Shown: positions 1 to 10,515 of the stretch, in pieces
How the letters are laid out: each line of letters begins with the position of its first letter
Numbering within the stretch: position 1 is the first letter of the stretch
Source of the DNA: Macrophomina tecta
Lineage: Eukaryota > Ascomycota > Dothideomycetes > Botryosphaeriales > Botryosphaeriaceae
DNA: 64,000 bases
Reading direction: 5' to 3'
Assembly: GCA_024180945.1 (NCBI GenBank)
Contig: JAKSGN010000006.1
Location: 3,410,001 to 3,474,000, forward strand
Program-made: the position numbers and the translations under genes
The notes under the pieces: generated by a model
Databases searched by the model: none
Seen by the model: the letters and a program-made list of their open reading frames with translations, nothing else
Told to the model about the DNA's origin: nothing

Positions 1-1
1 G

Positions 2-427
2 CGGTCCGCCGACCCGCGCGACACGCCGGCCATCGACCTGGGCTTTTTCCGCAACGGAGACGACGAGGATCTGGAGGGCATGGTCGAGGCGATCAATTTC
101 GTGCGGCCCCTCTTCAACAACATCACGGGCAACGCGTTCACGGAGCATCGCCCTTGCGGGCCCGGGGTCGAGTGCACGGATGAGTGGCAGCGGCGCTTCC
201 TGCGCGCGCAGACGTACTCGCACCACGTGTCGGGGACGTGCGCGATAGGCGCTGATGACGATCCGTTGGCCGTGTTGGACTCCAAGTTCCGCGTGAGGGG
301 CGTCCGTGGTCTGCGTGTGGTTGATGGGTCTGCATTCCCGGTCCAGCCGGGAGAGGTCCCCACTCTGGCAACGTTCATGATCAGTGAGAAGGCGTTGGAT
401 GATATCTTGGCAGATGCTTCAGTCTGA
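2..427 (+). CDS. GMC oxidoreductase, C-terminal 141 residues (5' end outside window)
   Basis: This is the 3' end of a glucose-methanol-choline (GMC) family FAD oxidoreductase, which oxidises alcohols, sugars or aryl alcohols. The frame is already open at base 2 and closes with TGA at 425-427, so the N-terminal FAD-binding fold (GxGxxG) lies upstream of the window. The segment carries the C-terminal GMC signature: HHVSGTCAIG (a catalytic His region), then the VRGVRGLRVVDGSAFP stretch, then PTLATFMISEKALDDIL, which normally closes the FAD pocket. No intron is needed. The substrate cannot be inferred; aryl-alcohol, glucose and choline oxidases share this tail. Family assignment is firm, specificity unknown. 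Confidence 0.9.
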   Translation, partial: RSADPRDTPAIDLGFFRNGDDEDLEGMVEAINFVRPLFNNITGNAFTEHRPCGPGVECTDEWQRRFLRAQTYSHHVSGTCAIGADDDPLAVLDSKFRVRGVRGLRVVDGSAFPVQPGEVPTLATFMISEKALDDILADASV

Positions 428-2047
428 TCCTCAAACGATGATGTCGCTAAACGGTGTCTCAAGGAAGCTCCAAGGGAAAACCTTTGGTTCTGGCAGACTG
501 AGTGTAATTGTGTCGTGCAAAATGGTCGATTTTGCGAGCTTTTGCATATAATAATTATACAATTACAATGAGCCGCAATACACATGTAGCTGTAGAGCGC
601 TTTTCGTGGTAATGACGTTTTCATTTATTAAAGTGACTAGCTACCTTTCATGGCGGTGACACGGAATTTCTATTGTTGGAGTAGAACAGGTGCGCTCGAT
701 CATTCTGCAGATGGCGGCTGACTCAATATTGTGCCTCATGCGTTACGGAAAGTGGGAAAGCTGACAAGGAAGATTGGTGTTCTAGGCGAGATAAAAATCA
801 CTTTAAAGTAGCACTATTCATGGTGACAGCATCAGTGTTACGGCGCAGCCTGCACGGGTTGATGAAGAGGGGAGCAACCCCACCAGAGGCGGGCAGAACC
901 AAAGAAATGTGGGCCAAGGGTCACGTGACCCCGCGATCAGTCAGACCCACTCGCCAAGAAATTGAGCAGACCAACCCAACCGATCAGTAGGAGGGTCGCG
1001 ATCAGTCACTGAGCGCAACACCTTCACTGAGCATACAGATTGTATACACTTTCTTACTTGTATATAAACCACACTCCTTAGATAGCCTTGACCTTCGTGG
1101 TCAACTTCAATAGCAATTCGCACATTGTTAGTAACACGGCCTTCGCACACAGTGCTCAGTCTCATCACGTGTTCGACTTGCTCTCACCCTTTTCTTGTAC
1201 CCACTCAAGGAAAACCCCCTCGACAGGTTTTCTCCCTCTTTGGTGTTTGGATCCTTAGAGGCAGAGGCCCGCTCGTTACAATCAGGCTTCCACCGGGCCG
1301 AAATACATGGCGAAAGGAAACCAACGACCGTATCACTGATGGCAGTAGCCTACATAATCATCACTCGTATTTTATGTGGTTCGCAGATCAGGACGCCAGA
1401 AAGTCACAAGTGTAGTTTCATTGCATAGGGCACGGGCGCGGGATCGCCTTCTCTCTGTCCTGTCCCAAATGCTCTTCCTGCCCGCAGCATTTGCTCTGCA
1501 GGCATGCGCCCCGGAAAATCGAACAGATCCGGATTCTCCTCCATACCGAACAAGCTACACCTCTAAGGAGAGGCTGCAGTAGCACCCCGATGGGGAGTTC
1601 GTCCGCGGCCGAGGGAGATCGAGGGATCAACAGCTCTGACCGCCCATAACCATAGCGGACATCTCTTTATATCTTTTTTCTTCTTCGCCGCAGAGCTTGA
1701 GACTTGGGTTAGGGAAAGGTGGTGTAGTCAAAGAGGAAATGGCAGGATGAAGAAGGCTTGGTATTTTTCTGTGTTCCTCCCCAGTGCAATACCGCGACAG
1801 CTACATCAAGGAAAGAAAGGACCTATACCCGTCCCTAGCACATTGGAAAAGACCTCAAGCCTCTGAGAACGTGTACTGAAGGGGTCCTTAAGGCTTTTCC
1901 TGAATTGCCACCTTTACCGTCGAACAAGGCAAGGAGCTAGAAATAATTTTCAGCACTTGATCGCTTGCTTTGTGGTCCCGCCAGGCTATCGCTGTGAAGG
2001 GTAACAGACGAAGACATGTAATGTGAACATGAAGTGAATTACCAGGA
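428..2047. other. Intergenic, no gene recognised
   Basis: About 1.6 kb between the GMC gene and the P450 relic. It is more AT-rich than the coding blocks. A TATATAAA stretch at 1061-1068 could be a TATA box, but the short ORFs after it (1125-1582) match nothing I recognise and lack a convincing start or domain. The missing N-terminal half of the P450 is not visible here. Confidence 0.5.
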
Positions 2048-2752
2048 TGGACTGAGCTTTCTGTCAAGCCATTTGCTCTCCACTACGTTTCACGCCTATT
2101 TATCCGTATTTTCCTGGGCACAGAGCTGTGCCACGATGATGAACGGCTGAGTGTCTTGGTGGGCTATACCTTCACTGCGATTCACGAGCTGAGCAAGTGT
2201 CCTCAGTGGCTACGGCCACTCGTCAACGTGTACCTGCCGGAGTCGCGTTAAGGTGCCGGCGACGGCGGAAACAGCGCGAGCGCTGATTGTGCCCGAGATT
2301 GAAAAGCGCAGGCAGGCTGTAGCAGAGGCACGGGCGCGCGGCGAACAGCCTAAGAGCAAGAACGCGGTAGCGTGGGTAGAGGAAGTAGCCAAAGGGCGGA
2401 GCTGCGACCCGGTTATCAACCCGCTATTCTTCTCGGTCATCGCGCTGCAGACCGCCAGTGACTTGATCTCCAACGACTAAGCAAACAGCATGGTCAGGAG
2501 AACAGCTGGCAGTTTGTCAGGATAAGCCCGGAGCATATGGGCTTCGGACAGGACACGCACACCTGCCCGGGCTGCTTCTTGGCCTCCAACGAGGCCAAAG
2601 TTGCGCTGATATACCTGTTACTCATGTACGGCATCCGCATACCTGACGGTGTTACCGAGCGCCCGCAGTCGTTGCAGAGCTCGGGTGAGTACCTGCCGGA
2701 TCCCACGGCAAAGATCATGTTCAGGTGGAGGGATGAGATTTTTTCAATGTAG
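2048..2752 (+). pseudogene. Cytochrome P450 relic (frameshift plus internal deletion)
   Basis: Three pieces of one P450 lie in order. Piece 1 (2048-2248) reads WTELSVKPFALHYVSRLF and then RIFLGTELC and WLRPLVNVYLPESR, typical of the central P450 region before the I helix. It hits TAA at 2249-2251, where one extra T breaks the frame. Piece 2 continues in the next frame from 2253 (VPATAETARALIVPEIEKRR, later WVEEVAKGRSCDP and FFSVIALQTASDL), then stops. Piece 3 (about 2504-2752) holds the haem-binding end, GFGQDTHTCPGCFLASNEAK, then a normal C-terminus (DPTAKIMFRWRDEIF). Roughly 120-160 residues, including the ExxR helix, are missing between pieces 2 and 3, and no N-terminal half is seen. The haem Cys survives but the usual R-F-F after CPG is C-F-L. 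It resembles the fungal P450s with LRPLVxxxLPE and EKRR segments. Confidence 0.85.
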
Positions 2753-5384
2753 AATGTTCAATCACTTGTCGATTTAGATGTGGCAAATGGAAAGAGAGTG
2801 TATTCAATGGAGACTTCATATCTCATATCCCGTCAATGGCGCGTGATAAACTCGTCCTTATTCATTCAGGAACTGGCTAATTATCCATATTTGCGGTTGA
2901 AAAACTCAGTCACAGATGCAAATCAATGAACTGATCAGCTTAGCATGGATTTATGTGTTGATCGCGGAGGTAAGTTCAAATAAGGAGTATGTTAGCGCCA
3001 TTTCCCGCTGCTCCAACCCGCACATCCCACCTCATATCTCGTTGACTCATCTCCGTGCCCGCTCTACGCGACAGCCGTCCATTACTCAGGCTCTCAACAC
3101 CAACTAGCCTAGTCTCAAAAACCAAGGATCCCTTGAGGGTATGCCGACGCCGAGGAGATTGCGCAGGAGCGGGGAAAAAACTCTGAAAACTGATGAGTGA
3201 TCACTCGTCCAGTCCATGACCTATTAAACCGCCCAAATCCAGATTCCCAAGCCTCGCCACAACAGTCACCATCATAGTATATGCTAAAAAGATGCGGAAC
3301 AGGGTGCGCAAGGCTCGCCACTCACTTACGCGTCCCAACCCGTGCTGTGATCGCAACGCATTCCTGGCATGCTTCAGCATCACCGTGCGTCATCTCCGCA
3401 TCTGGCTGACTCGAATCACATCTCCGTCTGTTTTGCGGACGGTTTAGAAGAAGATGTAAAGCAGGGAAATACATACTGCCACATCCCTGTCCGTCAAACA
3501 GCGGTCGGAAAACAGGTCCATTCGCTCCTGCCTCCTAGCCGAGGAAACATACTATGGAGCTACCCATCTCTTGCCATACTGCGAAACCTTTGCTCTAACC
3601 ATGGAAGCCCAGAATCACTCCGGCATACGTCAGGCGCCGATACCTGATAGCCTGCATTCGGGGAGAGTACAGCCGGAGCGAGAAACAGCGCAAATAAACG
3701 TCGGCCATCCAGCTCCACAACCTCGCTAATAAGCTCTCGAGGCAGCCCACCCGGACAATCAGGCCTTCTACCTTACCCGCCGGGCCTGAAAGGCAAGTTT
3801 TCCTAGATCCATCCGTTTCCGTTCCTCGGCTCGCCCAAGCGGGAAAGTCTGGGAGGGGACAAAAACAGGCGTCCCGTCATCTCGCAACAGACATCCTGCT
3901 TCATTTTGCAGGCCAGCAACGTGATGCCCCGCCATCAGATGCTTGGAAGCAAACCGAACCCAAGAGTGGCGATCAACGACGGCCAAAAATTGTGGCACGT
4001 ACCATGCCCCGCTTTTCCCGCTCCGTCACTCAACCCAGAGGAGCGCATCAGCTTGTTTCGGGCCACCGTACCCCTGTCTGCTGCCTCACTAGCCGAGCCC
4101 GCCCACCCTGGGCGAAGCAAGCAAGAGGGATGGCGGCGAGTCTCGATAACGGCTCCAGGGTACACGCGTGCAGAATTACAGAATACAAAAACAATCACCG
4201 GAAGAAATGCTTTCCAACGAGATTACACACGCAAGTTCAGCAACATAGCGTTGCACCACAAGCCTTCTCACCAAGTATCAGATTCGAAAAAGAAAAAAAA
4301 AAATTGAGAGTAAACAAAATACAAAGAAAGACACTAAAGGCACCTTCTTCTTAGTGGCCAAGGCTAATTAAAAAAAAAAATAACTACTAAGCAACGCAAA
4401 GACTGTTGCCGCGCCGTCGAGTTACACGAAGTTTCTGAATTAGTCACCTCGTATGCCGGTCTTCATTAGGTCCCAGCACGAAAGGGGAAAAGAAAGAGAC
4501 GTGCCCAACGGCAAGAAACAACTGTGGACAATTGACATGTGACGATATGCCCGAGAACCGAGACCCATCTGCACCAGCCATCACTACTCGAAAGGCAGGG
4601 GCAGCCTGGAGACGACTCTGATCAACAGCCACCCGTTCAGCTCCAGGCGCTTTCGGTTACTTGAGCCTGCGGAGAGACGAACGAGGAGAAGACCCGGCGT
4701 GACGGTTATAGACGCAGACGAGTCTGGCAGTCAAGCTGAGGCGCCCAAGCATGGCTTCTTCCATGTCCCATCTATCACCTCTTTTGCCACATCTAATCAC
4801 CACATCCTCTAGATGCTATATCAACCCACCGTCTGCGTCGAAGATGCACATGCGATGCGGTCCCCCCGCTTCCGAATCCGCCGCAGTTCGGGCACGGTGA
4901 AATGCCTCTTCTCCCATCGCAAGCTCGGTTCCAGCGCGGCTGCTCCAGTCGTCCACTACGTCTGCTCGACGACGAGCGGTGGGAATCCTTCAGACGGGCA
5001 GCGTGAGCCGGGAGTCACAGGGTTCGAGGGGTTGCAAACCCCGGGTGGATCAACAGTTGGACTCGCAGACTCGCGTCCGCGCCGCTCGCGCCAGCCGACC
5101 GAGCTTACTTCTTGCTTCATGGAAGATGCCCCACGGTCCATGCCGGGTTTGCCCGGCAGCCTTGGTGTCTCCACACCCTCGCGACGAGCAATACTCGAAG
5201 GTGAGAGGTTTCCGGGGGGGAAAAAAGATAGGCGCTGGCGCTCTCCGGCTTTTGCGTGAAGGAGAAAATATCGCTCCGTTGCGCATGCCAACGCCGAAAA
5301 ACCGGGGGCAGGATCTCCAAGCAAAACTCACTACCAGCGCGATTACCGCACTGGCGCCATCAACAACAGCTGATCGCACACTCT
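2753..5384. other. Intergenic, no gene recognised
   Basis: About 2.6 kb between the P450 relic and the 3' end of the RING-H2 gene. Only short overlapping ORFs on both strands, none with a recognisable motif. A-rich runs occur at about 4289-4304 and 4370-4381. Confidence 0.5.
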
Positions 5385-5995
5385 TCACACCATCATAGCA
5401 GCAGCATCATGCGCCGTCTCGACCGACGACCGCGTCGACTTCTTACTGCCGCTGCACACGGACGGCAGGATGGGCCGATGGCAGAGCGGGCAGTACTCAT
5501 TGAAGCGGTCGAACCAGTCGTCCAGACAGGCCTGGTGGAAGACGTGCAGGCAGCCGAGGCCGCGGATGTGCGCTTTGTCCTCGATTTCGTCGAGGCAGAT
5601 GACGCTGGGCGGCAAAGTCAGCGTCGAGCCGGTACCGAACACGCGAGGGCGAAGTACGTACCAAACGGGGTGCTCGGACTTGTATTCGGGATGGGCCGAT
5701 TCGTGCTGGGAGCACCAGTCCTTGAAGATCTGCGACTTGCAGGCCTTTTCGAGGTTGAGCATGCGCTTCTTGCGCACGCCGTCCTTTTCCGACCTGGCGG
5801 ATTTGGCGAAGCGCGGGAGGAGGATGGCGGTCCTGGGAGCGAGAATGTCAGGGAAGAGTGCAGGAGTTTGAGGGCTTTTGCCGGACCGGGGCGTGCATAC
5901 ATTGCTATCAGGAGGATCAGGATGAGGGCGAAGATGGTGGGCAAGACGATGGTGACAGCGGTGCTGGACGTGGTGCCGTTGGAGGAGTCGGTCAT
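5385..5995 (-). CDS. Small membrane-anchored RING-H2 protein (probable E3 ubiquitin ligase)
   Basis: Three exons: 5995-5901, 5832-5662, 5604-5385 (complement), giving 161 residues. Introns of 68 and 57 nt have GT-AG ends and CTGAC branch sites. Splicing the second intron creates the first zinc ligand: the unspliced frame lacks it, the spliced one reads PVCVICLDE, which strongly supports the model. A single hydrophobic segment lies at about residues 14-38, preceded by a short polar N-terminus. The RING-H2 ligands are C89, C92, C107, H109, H112, C115, C127 and C130, in correct spacing. RING-H2 domains recruit E2 enzymes, so the protein probably ubiquitinates membrane cargo; this is family inference. 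The basic stretch after the TM (KSARSEKDGVRKKR) suggests the RING faces the cytosol. It has no neighbour suggesting a pathway. Confidence 0.88.
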
Positions 5996-8232
5996 TGTGT
6001 GCGGCAGGCAAGAGACAGCCAGTACCTCGCAACGAGAGAGGTTCAGTTCTGGGGCAATTCGGCGAGGACGGCGATGGGCTGTGGAGTGGGCTGGCAGGAT
6101 GGCAGTTCAAATATGCAGCGACTCGACCTCCAGGCCGACACGGTTTGTATAGGGCGAGGCAGGCACCCATGTCGCATGCGCCGGCACCTCACCTGACGGT
6201 CTCGCGGAGGGCGTGGATGGCACCACCGGCCAACAGAAAACAGAGCAGAGCCGCGTGACAGCTGCCGTGCGGCCCCGGCAGACGGCAAGCCCACGCAGTG
6301 CGGCCGCTCAACACCAGCGGGCCTCAACGCGCGAAAAAAAGAAAAAAATCGACGCTGCGGCCGCGTTCCAGCTCGCCGAGTGGAGAGGGCAGCGGAGTCG
6401 CGGCCTTCTAGAACTCGCTTCGGGGCGGCGGGAACACGGCGGGCGCGCGGGAGAGCGGCCCAATGCGGGAAGCCGATGGGGGAGCTGCGTGGGCGAGCGG
6501 CCGCGAAAATGGCATGCATGGTGCGAAGTGGGAACGCAGCGGAAAGGCTGCGATCCAGACGCGAGCAGAGATGGCCGGGAAACAAGCAACGGCCGCCAAC
6601 CAAAACGGCGCCCGCGTAGTCGTCGCCTGACTTTCCCGAGTCTTCGATCGCTCGCTCAAAAATGCCATGTGCAGTGTTGCTGCACTGCAGTGGAGTGGCC
6701 CCGCCAGCTGTTGCTTGGGAAAGCAGCAGCCCTCTCGTGTCTCCTGTACCGATATGGCCACACACACCCCCGTTGCCGGGCACGCGATATAGTGTGCCGT
6801 TGGCCAGCAACGCGCGATGGACGGAAATTGCATGGCGATTCGCACGCTTCCCGCCCGTCGGCTGGGGCTGGGGCTGGCTTATGGCATTGTGAACAGCGCG
6901 GCCTTGTGTGGGAGGAGACGCAGAGTTGCGTGCGCTTAGCTGGCGCGCCTTTTCTTCCCTGCTGGGACCAGAAGCTGTTACTCGCAGAGCTGGCCCCTTC
7001 GAGGAAGCAGCTCCGAGATGGCGATGATCATGCGCCGCCGCAGAGAAGGCGTTGCAACGGCCCTGAACGGCGCAGCAGTCCCAATCCGCGCGCCGAGACG
7101 ACGAGCAGAGAAGGCCCAACAGGCAGGGTAACCGCGCGCAACCCTGCCGACATTAAGTCGCAGGGGGAAAAGAGAACCGCGGCCGGGAAATGGTGCATGA
7201 AGAGGGAAGTGGTGCGACGAACGGTGCCGGGCCGGAGGGGCGGAAGAAGGAAAGAGGGTCGAGCGTCCGGTTGCCGAACAAAAAGTTTATTTCTGCCTGG
7301 CCTGGACCTTGATCCCTTCCCTTCCTCTGTCCCGCGGGGTCCTGGAGCATCCGGCGAGCATGAATCGACTTCCGGAACCCCTTGAACCCGGTTGTGATTG
7401 CGTGCATGTTCGCCGCCTAATGCGCGAGTCAATTGGACAGCGGCGCGCGAGGCGACGACTACGCACTACAACGCCGCTGTACGGGCTTTGAGTGGCGCGC
7501 TAAGTGAGGCGCATACGATGGGAAGGGGCTCGGACGAGGATGACGGACGATCAGGCGCTCGGATCGAATTCGATTAGCTGAGAGGCCCTCCACGCGCATC
7601 GCCTCCAGGGCTTGAAGCAATCGTTGGAGACCAAGATTGTGGAGGAGAGTAAGGCGCACGGATCAAGCTCGCTTGGGCCGAAAGAAAAGTCTACTTGCAG
7701 CAGTTGAGGCAGTCGTCGGCGCGTGAATGCTAGTGCAATTCCCTGGCCATTCGCGTCCACGCAACTGCTCCAACCTGCCCCGTCTTTCTTCTGTCCAGGC
7801 GTGGGCGGCCAGTCCAGCCCCCTCCAATCAGCGCAGCGTCAAGAAACACTACTGTAGCTGTGGAGAGGTCAGTCAGACGAGTACACCTCATCCTCAATAG
7901 CATTCCAGCAACCGCAAGTAATAGGCACGGCAGCAAAAGGAGTGTCATTTTGTATGTTCATGGGTACGAAAAACATCCCACTATCCATGCCATGCCAGAA
8001 AATCAAGTGAGTAAAAAAGTCGGATATGTAAAGCATGTTCAAGAAGAATGTCAAAAGAGCGCAACTGGCCCGGCCATTATCAACCCATTCGAGCGAGGAA
8101 CGGACTTGTCCCGCCACATGATAAATCCATTTGATCCACCCCAATGAGCAGAGAGACAGATAGACGCCGTGTGAGTGAAGGAAAATGTTGGGGCCGTGTC
8201 CAAGGAAAAACAACGACCGCCAAGGGTCGGAA
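5996..8232. other. Intergenic, GC-rich; upstream region of the RING-H2 gene
   Basis: About 2.2 kb. Long ORFs exist on both strands at about 6040-7390, but they overlap each other, are Arg/Ala/Pro/Ser-rich and carry no motif, which is expected of GC-rich noncoding DNA. The last 700 bases are the 3' flank of the cutinase. I see no gene. Confidence 0.5.
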
Positions 8233-10515
8233 TTAGACCTGTACCTTTGACTTGACGAACGTAGCAGCGGCGCCAGCGTCAGTGCCGTAGCCCAAGTGGC
8301 CCGACGTGCTGGAGGACGAAGTGCCGCCAGAAGACGCACCGGCGCCACCGAGCGCACCAACACCACCGGCGCCGCAGACGGGGTCAGAGGTGGCGCAGAA
8401 GGTCTTGAAAGCGCCCTCAGGGACGTTCTTGAGGGCCTGGCTCTTGAACGGGTCGCCGAAGGTGACAGCAGCCTTGACCTTGCTTGCCTGGTCGCCGGCA
8501 AGCTTGTTGGCGGTATTGTGGACGAGCATGGCACCCTGTGAGTAGCCAGAGAGGACGATCTGCGTGTCGGGGCACTTCTGAACAGCCTTTTGGACGTCGG
8601 CGACCATGGCCTGAGTGCCTACGCCGCCGGTGACCTCGGTGGCGATGCCACCCGCGCTGGCGGCGTAGTCGACACCCTGGACAGCGACCTTGTCTTCACC
8701 GAGCTGCTGCTTGAGGGCTGAAGCGAAACCTGGGCCGACGACGCTGCCCATGTTACCTTTCGATATGTTAGTGTCTTTGTTCTCCAGAGCGAAACGGGAT
8801 TCTCATACCCATTTCCGTGGTGCCGCGGGCAAAGATCAGGGTGACGGGCTTGCAAGCCTCGTCGAGGCCATTCTGAGTAGACCCACCCAGCCCCCCGCCC
8901 AACCCTCCAAGAGCAGATACGCCCGAGCCAGAGCTCCCGCCCATGAGTCCACCAAGCGCACCCAGACCTGAGGAGCCCGAAGAGCCAGTCGAGCCGGAAT
9001 CTTGACGAGGAGTTAGACCTAAGCCGCTGCCAAGAGAACCGATGCTCGAAGTACCTGATCCGCTGTCACTGCCGCTGCTGCCGCCACCCATAAGGCCGGA
9101 AAGAGCTCCCTAAACCACTATTAGCATTGAAGGATGAGGATAAGATATATCGAGTATACACACCAAGCCAGAACCTGAGCCACTTCCTCCCATTAGCCCG
9201 CCCAAACCACCCTTTCAGTCCGTTAGAGACGATGATCGATATATTAGAAAGGGGAAATACTACGCACCAGGCCCGAGCCGCCAGAGCTCGCTCCAGGAGT
9301 AGGCAACGAGCCAGAAAGCCCGCCCAAGCCTCCCTATAGTGGAGTCAGTATTAAAATCAACTTCAAGGTGCGCGAAAACTCGTACAAGACCAGAACCGCC
9401 CGAGCTGCCACCGAACCCACCAAAGCCCGGGAAGCCAGTAGGAAGAGAACCTCCTCCAAGCCCCCCGAGCCCACCAAGTCCACCAAGGCCGCCGGCACCG
9501 CCGGTTCCAGGTGTAGGCAATGATCCGCTCAGACCGCCCTAAAATACGTCAGTGATGCTTGCTGGAAGATTTACCAAAGATGGATAATACGCACGAGGCC
9601 TGAACCCCCGCCCAGCCCCGACAAACCACTGCCGCCACTGCTCGAGCCGCCACCGAGTCCTCCAAGCCCTCCAAGCCCTCCAAGCCCGCTGAGTTGACGC
9701 TTATCGTTGCCATTGTAACTTTCCTCAGAGCCCGAGGAGCCGGAAGGAGGAGTGAGGCCGGCGCCGCTGCCGCCCAGACCCGAGAGGCCACCGCCCTGCG
9801 AAAAGAGTTAGACAAGCTGAGATAACAAGATTTAATTTGCATTTACCAGTCCGCCGAAGCCCCCTGAGCCAGACTCGCCGCCTGCACCAGGAGTGGGGAA
9901 GGGAAGGCCACCGCCGATGGAGCCGCCACCGATCCCGGGAATGGAGCCGCCCTGAAAATATGTCAGAAATATCTTCGTCGATGCATGAAGAGGGAGCGAT
10001 TTACAAGGCCGCCAGCGCCGGAACCAGCACCGGGCGTGGGTAGGGAACCGCCGCCCAAACCTCCCTGTAATGATGGGATTAGAAAAAGAAAAAAATAAAC
10101 AGCGACTTCGTGTAGCACTATAACTCACAAGACCTCCACCAAGTCCTCCGAACGGAGAGCCTCCACTCGATCCCTCGCCACCAGCGCCGGGAGTGGGGAA
10201 GGGCAGACCACCTTCGCCACCAGCGCCTCCAAACGGCGAGCCCGAGCCAGAACCGCCAGCTCCGCCAAAGGGCGAGCCCGAGCCAGAGCCCAGACCGCCA
10301 CCAATCCCACCGAAAGGCGAGCCAGAGCCCTCACCACCCGTTCCAGGAGTGGGAAGGGGAAATGGAAGGCCCCCTTCACCGCCTGCACCACCAGTCGGGA
10401 AAGTGCCGGTTGGGGGCTCAAGGCCGCCGCCAAGAGAGGGAGGGTTGGCCTTTGGGAAGGGGGCGCCGGCCACAAGCGCAGCGTAGACGGCCGCAAGAAG
10501 GATGTTGCTGCTCAT
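8233..10515 (-). CDS. Secreted cutinase with long glycine-rich, exon-modular N-terminus
   Basis: Nine exons (complement): 10515-10129, 10064-10005, 9951-9847, 9795-9595, 9538-9386, 9333-9268, 9211-9164, 9109-8809, 8756-8233; 614 residues. All eight introns are 51-64 nt GT-AG with CTRAY branch sites; the first seven are phase 0, the last phase 1. Residues 1-18 form a signal peptide (LLAAVYAALVAGA). Residues about 19-420 are Gly/Ser/Leu-rich with recurring LPTPG and GGLGGL units and a dibasic KR in exon 4. The cutinase domain (family CE5) starts near residue 421: RGTTE at 435-439, nucleophile S513 in GYSQG, D565 in SDPVC, H594 in GHLGYG, and Cys 426, 502, 561, 568 for the usual disulfides. A second Gly/Ser-rich insert lengthens the loop between D565 and H594. 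It should hydrolyse cutin or similar polyesters outside the cell; the repeat may be a linker or surface anchor (inference). Confidence 0.9.

Noticed and set aside
2..2752. Calling the GMC gene and P450 relic a secondary-metabolite cluster
   Set aside because: No core synthase is visible and the P450 is dead; proximity alone is too weak.
6043..7385. Two long ORFs on opposite strands (358 and 390 residues)
   Set aside because: They overlap, are dominated by Arg/Ala/Pro/Ser, and contain no domain, signal peptide or splice logic; GC-rich DNA gives such frames by chance.
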